Source of the DNA: Liolophura sinensis | Lineage: Eukaryota > Mollusca > Polyplacophora > Chitonida > Chitonidae | Assembly (NCBI RefSeq): GCF_032854445.1 | Contig: NC_088297.1 | Span: 19,481,127-19,545,126, forward strand | Reading direction: 5' to 3' | DNA: 64,000 bases | Part shown: piece after piece, positions 11,901 through 22,089 of the stretch | Position numbering within the stretch: position 1 is the stretch's first letter | Layout of the letters: every line of letters begins with the position of its first letter | Notes under the pieces: generated by a model | What the model was told of the DNA's origin: nothing | Databases searched by the model: none | Seen by the model: only the letters and a program-made list of their open reading frames with translations | Translations under genes and position numbers: made by a program

Positions 11901-12340
11901 TAAATGCTTATCGATTATAAATGTAAGACGGGAGTAGTATTTAAAAATTTTGATAAGAACGTTAACCATCACTCATCAAAACAAAGGAAAATATCCACAA
12001 AACACATCAAATACCTCGAGTGCACCACGCGACGTACGTCATCAACAAAAAGGTCTGCTCGGGGCGGGTAAGCAAAAACATCTAAAATTTCAAAATAGAA
12101 CATTAGATATTTAGACCATGCTACACCTGTTATTTTATTGCAGATACTTTAATGCAAACTATAAAATTGTACCACTCCTGTCCTGTAGGAGACTCTGAAA
12201 GATCGTGTATGTACAGATAAAACAACAAACAATGAATATGAATTGACAAAACTGTTGTCACGATGCTAGGTAGAAACCTAGACCGTATACTCACGGCTTA
12301 GGGATATAACTAAGTACAGTAAGTTGGCATCAGCCATCAT
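5927..12340 (-). CDS. Zinc metallopeptidase paralogue 2 (gluzincin-like), complete 7-exon coding region
   Basis: Coding exons on the minus strand: 12340-12295, 12081-12015, 10757-10583, 9499-9346, 8235-8042, 6860-6712 and 6077-5927 (TAG). Their sum is 936 nt, an uninterrupted 311-codon frame plus stop, with GT/AG at every junction. The start has two Met codons in a row (12340 or 12337); gene 1 has only the second. Residues about 2-18 form a signal peptide. HEFAH lies near residues 195-199 (exon 5), and NEYWAEAS near 237-244 (exon 6) supplies the likely third zinc ligand, Glu242. The C-terminal exon (CGLGGKTLCPSVTAAREF, then DPDLYAIL) resembles the tail of remote HEFxH/YWAE secreted proteins as I recall them. 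Cysteines before and after the active site suggest disulfides in an extracellular enzyme. An AATAAA on the minus strand at 5836-5831 is a plausible polyadenylation signal. The gene follows its paralogue head-to-tail, about 1.4 kb away. Family assignment is from motifs only. Confidence 0.86.
6293..6545 (+). mobile_element. SINE family A, near full length, diverged
   Basis: Head tagcctagtagttagcgtgc, B-box region gtgaattcaagtcc, ctgcggatggtcgtggg and accataatgctagg are visible. Lies in intron 6 of metallopeptidase 2. Confidence 0.8.
7210..7560 (-). repeat. Family B repeat
   Basis: aaatgtgatgaaaacacatt, accaaattctgctg, aacttgg-less variant with agaataaaagcctaactgag and a terminal caatgtcgtcgatgctctga. 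Lies in intron 5 of metallopeptidase 2. Confidence 0.65.
7640..7783 (-). mobile_element. SINE family A, head half
   Basis: gcagacattaccacgtacga, then cttgaactcacggctacc, then the head cgcgctaaccacatagc. Tail and central domain are missing. Lies in intron 5 of metallopeptidase 2. Confidence 0.7.
7785..8016. repeat. Imperfect trinucleotide array (GAT/GAC/GGT)
   Basis: About 230 bp of gat, gac, ggt and gct triplets in intron 5 of metallopeptidase 2, ending about 25 bp from the exon 5 donor at 8042/8041. Frames through it are open only because of the repeat. Confidence 0.9.
10790..11035 (+). repeat. Family C interspersed repeat
   Basis: cagacattcgtataccagat, aaggccgattcccaaaacga and a body that also occurs at 23725-23910 and, inverted, at 50820-51030 and 51945-52150. 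Lies in intron 2 of metallopeptidase 2. No coding capacity seen. Confidence 0.6.
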
Positions 12341-12367
12341 GCCGTTGAATATTGCTGGGACAAAGAA

Positions 12368-12440
12368 GTCAAAACATAATCTACCATCTGTTTAAGATAT
12401 TACCTTCTCACGGACAGTTGCTCTATAATCAAGATAACAG
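12368..12440 (-). promoter_or_regulatory. Conserved block upstream of metallopeptidase 2 start
   Basis: Counterpart of 4578-4650. It shares the segments around CTACCATCTG and TTACCTTCTCACG, including the donor-like GAGAAG|GTAAT on the minus strand. It could be a non-coding first exon or a shared promoter element kept after duplication. Confidence 0.4.
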
Positions 12441-12444
12441 AGAA

Positions 12445-13555
12445 AATGAAATAGGTGTGGGAGACTCTTAAAGGTTTTCTTCCCAGTGCTTTTAATATGC
12501 TTTTAATGTTGAGCAAGAAAATATATTCACATAGTATTCACTTACAGCACAATGAACAGTATTTTATGTCCGAGAATGGGATTGTTGTGTAATTTAGGGA
12601 TGACCATAAAAGGTTGATAGCGATTCGTAAAATCTTCGAAATGGTATGATTATAATGTCTTTGTGTAGATGGTAAAATGGTAATTTTTACTTCAAAGTCT
12701 TTACAAATAGCAATGCTTCATTTGAATAAATCGCGTCATGGAATAAATTCAGATCACAAGAATATTACTGGAAAAGGAAACATAAAAATGGTGCCAAAAT
12801 CAGATGAAGGAAAGTGAATACTTTTTTGCAAATGTGATTTGTTTTTTCAGGAGAAGAAGGGTATTTTGTATGGTGGGTATTTAAAAAAAATAATAGTACC
12901 GCTTGAAACACCAATTAATATAAATAAATATATTAATAAATTTATCTGAATATTCGTTTGCAGTTTATATCCAAAACCATGCATTTGATCTGAATTATGA
13001 CCATATTTATAAATATATTAACAACAAATATATGATCAAAGTTCAAGGTGGACAAATTTGTTAGGTGAACAGCCCAACATCTGGTGCTTCTTTATAGGTC
13101 CTGCATATAAGATGAAACTGCCACGAAATAGGGAAACCAGAAAATTTCTCGCAGTGCCGGTATTTGTTTTATTTTTTTTCTGTTTATCATGGACGTAGTT
13201 TTAAGCACTAAGTTGTGCTCTCTCCGCCTTAACATGTAGGAATCTTCACAAGATCACGGAAGTGTTTAAGTACATTTTAAATGTCATATTCGGCTTACTG
13301 GGTTTTTGGTATCGAAATGCATGCCTGTCTTCATTATATTATATATGCCTTATATTTAGTTAGTGTACAGAACTCATATAATACAAATATTTTTTTTATT
13401 TTCATCACTTGTGTTTCATGTTTGGAAAAAAAATAACGACATGTCTTACAATCATGAAGATAACCAGAAAGGCAAGTATTTATAGAATGTTTCAGGAAGC
13501 AAATATCTGAAAAGCTGTTTGATAATAGTAGTATTATATAATATTAGTAAATTTA
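12445..13555. other. No recognisable gene
   Basis: AT-rich sequence upstream of metallopeptidase 2. It has no long frame, no repeat shared with the rest of the window that I could see, and only short homopolymer tracts. It may contain the promoter of that gene. Confidence 0.5.
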
Positions 13556-13892
13556 GTATTAAACCTTGTTATTGATTTTCAATTTTATAACACTGTAAAT
13601 AATCCAAAAGCAAGAGAAGCAGTACTACAGATTATGCAATCGGAAAAACCTGCAGATGTTTATAGAGCGTTTCATGGATCAAGCTTTTACTTGGAGACAG
13701 AAAAACCTTTTACTTGGAGACAGGGTAGGTTAGACTTCTTTTTAGAAATGAGGACTGCCTTACCTTTATTAGAGATGTTTTTCACAAACCTGCTTATAGG
13801 TCAAATCACTCTATGGTGATATTAGAATGTAAATTTTCAGAGTTTAGAAGTGGCAAGGGTATTTGGAAATTCATCGAATCCTTCCTTTAAGA

Positions 13893-14417
13893 CACTGAAT
13901 ATGTTAACTTGGTGAAATAAACTACACTGGAAACAATGAAACAATATTCAGCAGAAACGATATATGACACTGAATATGTTAACTTGGTGAAATAAACTAC
14001 ACTGGAAACAATGAAACAATATTCAGCAGAAACGATATGTGATACTGAATATGTTAACTTGGTGAAATAAACTACACTGGAAACAATGAAACAATATTCA
14101 GCAGAAACGATATATGATACTGAATATGTTAACTTGGTGAAATAAGCTACACTGGAAACAATGAAACAATATTCAGCAGAAACGATATATGATACTGAAT
14201 ATGTTAACTTGGTGAAATAAACTACATTGGAAACAATGAAACAATATTCAGCAGAAACTATATATGATACTGAATATGTTAACTTGGTGAAATAAACTAC
14301 ACTGGAAACAATGAAACAATATTCAGCAGAAACGATATGTGATACTGAATATGTTAACTTGGTGAAATAAACTACACTGGAAACAATGAAACAATATTCA
14401 GCAGAAACGATATATGC
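13893..14417 (+). repeat. 75-bp tandem array, 7 units, inside the LINE coding region
   Basis: aacttggtgaaataaactac recurs at 13906, 13981, 14056, 14131, 14206, 14281 and 14356 with almost no divergence. 75 bp is 25 codons. Read in the LINE frame each unit gives YVNLVK*TTLETMKQYSAET, with the same stop codon in every unit. Confidence 0.95.
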
Positions 14418-15484
14418 AAATACTTTGACAGAACTAGATCTAGAAGTCTTAAACTTTATAATTAATCCTACTCCTGGATGTTATTCTAATTCAGATTCGA
14501 GGGAATACCATTGCGAAAGCTGGCAGAAAACCTGAAGCAGCAAATCAGGACGAAAACAACATCCAAGAAGAAATTGAGAAAGTTGAGAGAGAAATCCAAG
14601 GATGCGACTATATAAAGATAAAACAATTAAATGAATTAAATAATCGATTAGAAAAAATTTCGGAAAGTAAAAATAGAAGGTGCTATGGTGAGGGCTACGG
14701 GATAATATCTTAAAGAGGGGGAAAAGCCTACAAGTGATTTCTGTGGGTTAAAAAAAAGAATTATATAAACAAAACTGTTCCATGTATTCAAACCGGCAAC
14801 ACATTAATCACATGTAAAGTGATAAATTCTCTATTTCAAGGAGACCCTCTATCCCAATATTTATCTATTCTGTATGTAGAAATTTTAGGAGCACTAATAA
14901 GAAACAAATAAGATTTACAAGAAATTACAGCAGGCGATACATAACACAAAATTAACCAATTTGCAGATGATACAAGTATGTTTATAGATGGTTCTGAAAA
15001 TTCATTAAGGCTTATAGTTTCCGTTTTAGAGCTTTTTACTCAAATTTCCGGAATACATATCAATTTAGATAAGTGCGGAAAAATGTGGTCGCGAAGTCTA
15101 AACAAGGATAAGAAACAAAACTGTGTTTTGATATATACAGAATGGACATCTAAAGGTTTCAGTGTCTTAGGGGTCACACCCTTCGAGTGTACAGACGATG
15201 TAATAAATATAAATAGATGTTGTAATAAATATGAATAAACTGAAAGAAATGTATTCACTACTGGGACAATGGAGTAAAAGTCTCCTCACACAATTGGGAC
15301 AAATAACTGTCGTCAAGACCTTAGCAGTTCCACAGCTAAATCATTTGTTTTCAACTTGCCTAATCTTCCAGACGATTTATTTAAGAGATTGAATTCAGTG
15401 TTTTATAACTTCATCTGAAAGATCGAATAAAACGAGAACAATGCTTAGAAGAATACAGGTTTGGAGCATTAAAAATAATTCATT

Positions 15485-15530
15485 TGTTTTTTTTTTTGTT
15501 TTTTTTGGGGGGGGGGGGTTTGGTTTTTTT
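15485..15530. repeat. Poly-T / poly-G tract within the LINE remnant
   Basis: A run of T, then about 12 G, then T at the point where the RT frame should continue into the C-terminal domain. It could be a real expansion or a sequencing/assembly artefact. Confidence 0.8.
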
Positions 15531-15984
15531 CGTGAAGGCAGCAATGATTGCGTGCTTTAGACACTTAACTTGGTCAACTGATTCTTGTTATAATATCATT
15601 CTATACAAACTGGGAATGGAATATAATTTAGGAGAGTGTGGCCCCTCAAAACACCTCAGTAACAAATTTAAGAATCATTTTTGGTCAAACATATTTAATT
15701 TTTGGACAACGTTTCAAGAACATATATGTGATACCTGGGAATCAGCTGTATCCGAAACTGTATGGTACAATGATAACATTAGAATTGGTTACCAGTCCGT
15801 GTTTTATGCACAATGGTACTTAAAAGGTATTCGATATGTAAATTACTTCTTAGATGCTAATGCTTGTAACATCACTAAAGCAAAAATGCTTTTTAAACTT
15901 TACGTGGGAAACTCTATCTATGCATATATACATCTACTCCAGTGTAGTCATTTGTTGTGGAGTGTAACCAATGATGATATTTAA

Positions 15985-16448
15985 TTATTTATATCTTTAT
16001 TGTCTTTTTTGGTGTTCATCTTTTTAAAATTATTTTTTTTTACTTATTGATATGTTTGATTCGTCGTGGTGAAAAGTTGTAACCTAAACTACTTCCCTTA
16101 TGCAATGCTGCAAAGTGGGGGCGTAGTATAGTTGTTACTTTAGCTTAAGATTTAAGCTATTAAAGATTCACAACTTACATGTACACACAACCAAATATAC
16201 ATTGTACGTTTCTAGCTTCTTCTTTTATAGTAGATAAAGATATTGTGCACTTACTTTCCTGACGCAATAGGCCGACGTACTTTAAAGAAAAAAAAAACAA
16301 CATGCTTTCAGCGAATACATAGAAATTCACATTTCTTTATATACTGGCTTTGATTATATGAGTGCATCCATACATAGCTTATCTATGAAAATTCCGACCA
16401 CAACACGGTAATCGTAACATTGTGAAATGTGTGGTATAAATTACCAAC
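15985..16448. other. No recognisable gene; possible LINE 3' flank
   Basis: AT-rich stretch following the LINE C-terminus. I see no coding signal or named repeat. Confidence 0.4.
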
Positions 16449-16535
16449 CGTGGAAAGTTCTGCAACAATCTGCGGATGGTCATGGGTTTCCTTCTTGTGC
16501 GTAAAACGCCAATCAAATAAATATATAAATAATTC
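16449..16535 (+). mobile_element. SINE family A, 3' fragment with internal deletion
   Basis: ctgcggatggtcatgggttt joins almost directly to gcgtaaaacgccaatcaaat and a TAAATA tail, so the central ccataatgctgg block is deleted. Confidence 0.75.
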
Positions 16536-16585
16536 TACTTAATTTGACTTAACCCTTTGTGCTAGCGGGAATCTGTTGCTACTCT

Positions 16586-16795
16586 TTACTCTGTTGGTAC
16601 TGGAGTAGTTTTACTCATCACACTGCAGTCTTTAATAGTAATGTGATTAAAGAACTTTCCAAGGTCTGAGTATCGTGTCCTAAATCTTACAACAAATGCG
16701 CCGTTTATTCCGCCACAATCGTAAAACGCCTCCGTGTGGCTGTAATGTTGCACGTCGTTCACCTTACCCTCATTTGTCCATGAATGCGCGTAATT
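16586..16795 (-). CDS. Possible terminal exon or exon fragment, unknown product
   Basis: Minus-strand frame of about 70 codons ending at TAA/TAG near 16586, without an ATG. An AG at about 16789 could be a splice acceptor. The peptide has a protein-like composition (NEGKVNDVQHYSHTEAFYDC, CGGINGAFVVRFRTRYSD, then ITIKDC), rich in aromatic residues and with spaced cysteines, and it is not part of any repeat noticed here. I do not recognise the family and see no partner exons. It may be chance. Confidence 0.25.
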   Translation of the reverse strand, partial: NYAHSWTNEGKVNDVQHYSHTEAFYDCGGINGAFVVRFRTRYSDLGKFFNHITIKDCSVMSKTTPVPTE

Positions 16796-17059
16796 GACTC
16801 CGCACAAGTTTTAGATGATCGTGGCTACTGCAATGGCCAAGTGCTGTACTAAACAAAACATCCAGACCGTGGCAACAGGAGTCAAGGGGGATAACTCTCA
16901 ACACACCAGGGCTGTAGTCATTGTGAAAGACGTCTTCTAACTGACTGCCCGTACCTGATCTTCGTACTTACTTGATCTGAGCAATAGACGAGATTACCCC
17001 ACCGACAAACACCCAGCTGGATGAAAGTATATTATTATAAGCTGAAGTCCTGCATGCTT

Positions 17060-17266
17060 TGCGTAATACCAGGCATCTATACATAAGGCCTCGCCAGACA
17101 AGCCTTCCTGTCCAGTCGTAGACCTACCTAAGAAGGCCTGCAAGTTACCTGCAGATACCCGTGGGTTTCCCTCGGACTCTACCCAGTTTCCTCCTACCAT
17201 AATGCTGGCCGCCGTCGTAAGTGAAATATTCTTGAGTACGGCATAAAACATCAATAAATAAACTCA
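17060..17266 (+). mobile_element. SINE family A, partial
   Basis: Diverged left part, then gtgggtttccctcggactct, ccataatgctggccgccgtc and tail gtaaaacatcaataaataaa-like. Confidence 0.78.
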
Positions 17267-17384
17267 TTTTCACACTAAGTGTAGCACTGGTATTAGAGTC
17301 ATTCTACCTGATACAAAGCGTAACACGACAAGTGATGTTCAGTTTGGTCAGGTTTACTTGGAGACCATCATAACTCGTACGCAA

Positions 17385-19895
17385 ACTTGAACATTGTCAG
17401 TTATTTTCACTCTCAGTAACTGTGCTTTCGTACAGCCTTATCTGGGAATGATCTCATTTTCACTCTCAGTAGCTGTGCTTTCGTACAGCCTTATCTGGGA
17501 ATGATCTCATTTTCACTCTCAGTAATTGCGTTTTCGTACAACCTTATCTGGGAATGATCTCATTTTCACTCGCAGTAACTGTGCTTTTGTACATCCTTTT
17601 CTGGGAATGATCTCATTTTCAATCGCAGTAACTGTGCTTTTGTACATCCTCTTCTGGGAATGATCTCATTTTCACTCTCAGTAACTGTGCTTTCGTACAA
17701 CCTTATCTGGGGAGGATCTCATTTTCACTCTCAGTAACAATGCTTTCGTAAAGCCTTATATGGGAATGATCTCATTTTCACTCTCAGTAACTGTGCTTTT
17801 GTACATCCTTTTCTGGGAATGATCTCATGTTCACTCGCAGTAACTGTGCTTTTGTACATCCTTATCTGGGAATGATCTCATTTTCACTCTCAGTAACAAT
17901 GCTTTCGTATAACCTTATTCAGGAATGATCTCATTTTCACACTCAGTAAATGTGCTTTTGTAAAGTTTTATCTAGGAATGATCTCATTTTCACTCTCAGT
18001 AACTGTGCTTTCGTACAACATTATTTGGGAATGATGTCATTTTCACTCGCAGTAACTGTGCTTTTCTACATCCTTTTCTGGGAATGATCTCATTTTCACT
18101 CTCAGTAACTGTGCTTTCGTACATCCTTATCTGGGAAGGATCTCATTTTCACTCTCAGTAACAATGCTTTCGTAAAGCCTTATATGGGAATGATCTCATT
18201 TTCACTCTCAGTAACTGTGCTTTTGTACATCCTTATCTGGGAATGACCTCATTTTCACTTGCAGTAACTGTGCTTTCGTATAGTCTTAACTGGTAGTAAT
18301 CTCATTCCCCCTCTCAGTAACTGTACTTTCGTACAGCCTTATCTGGGAATGATCTCATTTTCACTCTCAGTAACTGTGCTTTTGTACAGCCTTATTCGGG
18401 AATGATCTCATTTTCACTCTCAGTAAATGTGCTTTTGTACAACCTTATTCGGGAATGATCTCATTTTCACTCTCAGTAAATGTGCTTTTGTACAGCCTTA
18501 TATGGGAATGATCTCATTTTGACTCTCAGTAACTGTGCTTTTGTACAGCCTTATCTGAGAATGATCTCATTTTAACTCTCAGTAACAATGCTTTCGTATA
18601 ACCTTTTTCGGGAATGATCTCATTTTCACACTCAGTAAATGTGCATTTGTAAATCTTTATCTAGGAATGATCTCATTTTCACTCTCAGTAACTGTGCTTT
18701 CGTACAACCTTATTTGGGAATGATGTCATTTTCACTCGCAGTAACTGTGCTTTTCTACAGCCTTATATGGGAATGATCTCATTTTCACTCTCAGTAACTG
18801 TGCTTTCGTACATCCTTATCTGGGAATAATCTCATTTTCACTCTCAGTAAATGTGCTTTCGTACATCCTTATCTGGGAATGATCTCATTTTCACTCTCAG
18901 TAACAACGCTTTCGTAAAGCCTTATGTGGGAATGATCTCATTTTCACTCTCAGTAACTGTGCTTTTGTACATCCTTATCTGCAAATGATCTCATTTTCAC
19001 TTGCAGTAACTGTGCTTTCGTATAGTCTTATCTGAGAATAATTTCATATTCACTCTCAGTAATTGCGCTTTCGTACAGCCTTATCTGGGAATGATCTCAT
19101 TGTCTCTCGCAGTAAATGTGCTTTTGTACAGTCTTAACTGGTAGTAATCTCATTCCCACTCTCAGTAACTGTACTTTCGTACAGCCTTATTCGGGAATGA
19201 TCTCATTTTCACTCTCAGTAAATGTGCTTTCGTACAGCCTTATCTGGGAATGATCTCATTTTCACTCTCAGTAACTGTGCTTTTGTACAGCCTTATATGG
19301 GAATGATCTCATTTTCACTCGCAGTAACTGTGCTTTCGTACAGTCTTAACTGTAAATAATCTCATTTTCACTCTCAGTAACTGTGCTTTCCTACAGCCTT
19401 ATCTGGGAATGATCTCATTTTCACTCGCAGTAACTGTGCTTTCGTACAGCCTTATTCGGGAATGATGTCATTTTCACTCGCAGTAACTGTGCTTTCGTGC
19501 AGCCTTATCTGGGAATGATCTCATTTTCACTCGCAGTAACTGTGCTTTCGTACAGTCTTAACTGTAAATAATCACATTTTCACTCTCAGTAACTGTGCTT
19601 CCGTACAGTCTTATCTGAGAATGATCTCATTTTCACTCTCAGTAACTGTGCTTTCGTACAACCTTATCTGGGAATGATCTCATTTTCACTCGCAGTAACT
19701 GTGCTTTTGTACAACCTTATTCGGGAATGATCTCATTTTCACTCTCAGTAACTGTGCTTTCGTATAACCTTATTCGGGAATGATCTCATTTTCACTCTCA
19801 GTAAATGTGCTTTTGTAAAGCTTTATCTGGGAATGATCTCATTTTCACTCTCAGTAACTGTGCTTTCGTATAACCTTAACTAGGAATAACGTTAC
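17385..19895. repeat. 53-bp satellite array, about 47 units
   Basis: Unit: gggaatgatctcattttcac, tctcagtaactgtgctttcg, tacagccttatct. Variants alternate (ctcgcagtaac, aacaatgc, cttattcggg, cttaactg). Two blocks with the same order of variants start at 17891 and 18580, 689 bp (13 units) apart. No spacers, so not CRISPR. Confidence 0.95.
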
Positions 19896-19996
19896 TGTCC
19901 GAATCAGTAAGTGTGCTTTCGTAAAAAAAGAATAGCCTTATTTTCCCGCTGCCTGTCTGAGCTTACCGTGAAAACAATTACTTTTAGAGAGTACAG

Positions 19997-20263
19997 GTTT
20001 ATTTATTTATTTATGTATTTATTTGATTGGTGTTTTACGCCGTACTCAAGAATATTTCACTCACGACCAGCATTATGGTGGAAGGAAACTGGGCAGAGCC
20101 AGTGGGAAACCCACGACCATCCGCAGGTTGCTGGAAGACCTTCCCACGTACAGCCAAGAGGAAGCCAACATGAGCTGGACTTGAACTCATAGCAACTGCA
20201 TTGGTGAGAGACTTCTGGGTCATTACGCTGCGCTAGCGCGTACCAACTGAGCCACGGAGGCCT
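19997..20263 (-). mobile_element. SINE family A, full length
   Basis: Long TTATTTA tail, gattggtgttttacgccgta, ccagcattatggtgg, cttgaactcatagc and head aactgagccacggaggcctc (A box on the minus strand). Lies between the 53-bp satellite and the 72-bp array. Confidence 0.9.
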
Positions 20264-20304
20264 CTAGAGAGTACAGGAGTAAGATTTGTGGCCGTCATTA
20301 GCTC

Positions 20305-21025
20305 TGGGACTCTGAGAACATGGACAGACCTTAGACCGTAAACATTCCTGGGCCCATAGGTAACGCAAACAGATGTAGGACTGTGAGAACATGGATAGAC
20401 CCCAGACCGTAAATAGACATGGGGCTATGCGTAGACCCGAACAGGGGTCGGACTGTGAGAACATGGATAGACCCCAGACCGTAAATAGACATGGGGCTAT
20501 TTTTATACGCGAACTGATGTAGGAATGTGAGAACATAGGCAGACCCCAGGCCGTAAACAGTCCTGGGGTATAGGTAGACGCGAACAGGTGTAGGATTGTG
20601 AGAAAAGGGATAGACCCTAGACCGTAAACGGACCTGGGGCTATAGGTAGACACGAACAGGTCTGAGAGTGTGAGAACATGGATAGACCCCAAACCGTAAA
20701 CAGACCTGGGGCTATAGGTAGACGCGAACAGGTGTAGGGTTGTGAGAACATGGATAGACCCTAGACCGTAAACAGTCCTGGGGCTATAGGTAGACACGAA
20801 CAGGTCTGAGAGTGTGAGAATATGGATAGACCCCAGACCGTAAACAGACCTGGGGCTATAGGTAGACGCGAACAGGTGTAGGGTTGTGAGAACACGAATA
20901 GACCTTAGACCGTAAACAGTCCTGGGGCTATAGGTAGACGCGAACGGGTGTGGGATTGTGAAAAATGGATAGACCCCAGACCGTAAACACACATAGGGCT
21001 ATAGGTAGACGCGAACAGGTGCTGT
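20305..21025. repeat. 72-bp tandem array, about 10 units
   Basis: taggtagacgcgaacaggtg, taggattgtgagaacatgga, tagaccccagaccgtaaaca, gacctggggcta. Units with ggtctgagagtgtgagaa alternate with ggtgtagggttgtgagaa in part of the array, suggesting a 144-bp dimer. Since 72 is divisible by 3, a long minus-strand frame stays open by chance. Confidence 0.93.
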
Positions 21026-21029
21026 GTTA

Positions 21030-22089
21030 AAAATAGATGCTTTATGTCATAATTAATGACGTAGAGCAATGCGAAAGATAGATAATTTTTCGTCAGACCA
21101 TTTGTGCTGAACTGAGAAGAAAGGAATACTGACACCCAATAACAAGAGCATGGCAGTATTGGCTTCGTTAACGGATTACATGCAAACACCCTTCTCACAG
21201 CCTTTTTCCTCACGGCCAATTGACGAATCAGTTTCATAACTATTCAGGTCATTAACGTTTAAATTAAATTTAAAAATCTAATTAAATTCAACGATGGTTC
21301 TGTGGACTTGGCCAACGGCGTACTTTCCTCGTTCTGAACACTATGTTACTATAGAAGAAATTCCAGCGCATATGCGGTTAATCAAAGCAAGCGCAGTGGG
21401 GACATTCCACAATAATTGGTCAGTTCGAATTAACAAGGGTGTAAATACGACATCGTGCATTTAAAGCGCATCATGTTCCACACCACCTATAAAATTTGTA
21501 CACTGTTCGTTCATATTCCTCCTTTGGCCTCAAATGACGGTGGATGGCAATCTGAAGCAAAGGCCTATTTTCTACAAAAATGCATAAGTCACACTGCATC
21601 ACTTGGAAAGACTTAGAACATCCATGAGGAGAATGTATAACGTCATGCACAGTTCCACTTTTCCAAGATGGGTAGGTTAAACTGAAGAGCTAACCTCAAT
21701 TTAACTCGATCATTAACCCAGTTTGAAGTACCTACACTGAAGAAATCTGCCATTAACATCTGCGATCAAGTGGGTTGTCAGCTAAATTTTTAATTAGCAG
21801 CTTTTTGTTAGTTTGGTTGTCTTTTTTTCCTTCTCTCTCTCTCTCTTTTAAATAATGTTTCAAAACACTCTATGTACCCAAACACCCGAAGAGACAACTG
21901 TATCCCTCGGACATGTACTTTTGCACACACCAGTATTTACAGATTAAAGATTAGGATTTATAACACTGTAGCGTACATTTAATTATAACAACTATCAGTG
22001 CGTCCTAAGTATCATCACTGTTGCCCGTTGCGATTTAACAATAAAACCAGTCAGATAAATAAATGCATGATTAATCTTTCCTTATAGAA
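21030..22089. other. No recognisable gene
   Basis: Non-repetitive sequence apart from a short (CT)n run at about 21833-21846. No coding signal seen. Confidence 0.5.

Larger units (their letters stand above)
13562..15984 (+). pseudogene. LINE ORF2 remnant (APE endonuclease end, linker, reverse transcriptase, C-terminus)
   Basis: Broken coding sequence of a non-LTR retrotransposon. From 13562 comes NLVIDF, then YTWRQ-like, GRLDFFL and PAYRSNHS (endonuclease end). A frameshift near 13800 and stops follow, then the repeated linker at 13893-14417. Next come basic linker sequence (14510-14690), a GEKP..FCGL..KNYINKTVP stretch, GDPLSQYLSILYVEIL (14840-14890), the FADDTS catalytic box (14960-14980) and SGIHINLDKCGKMW. 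The C-terminal domain runs to 15984 (WSNIFNFW, ETVWYNDNIRIG, FYAQWYLKGIRYVN). In the endonuclease the usual SDH reads SNH, which by itself should abolish activity. RT sequence between the linker and GDPLS is deleted. L1/Tx1-like by general appearance; clade not tested. Confidence 0.85.

Noticed and set aside
15484-15560. Start of the 166-codon frame at the poly-T/poly-G tract as a gene start
   Set aside because: The conserved part begins after the tract and is LINE ORF2 C-terminus; the first residues are homopolymer translation.
17385-19895. CRISPR-like regular repeats
   Set aside because: Units are contiguous and have no unique spacers, and the context is a eukaryotic genome; it is a satellite.
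20264-20992. 242-codon minus-strand frame
   Set aside because: It is the 72-bp tandem array read in frame; a repeat unit divisible by 3 without stops keeps the frame open by itself.
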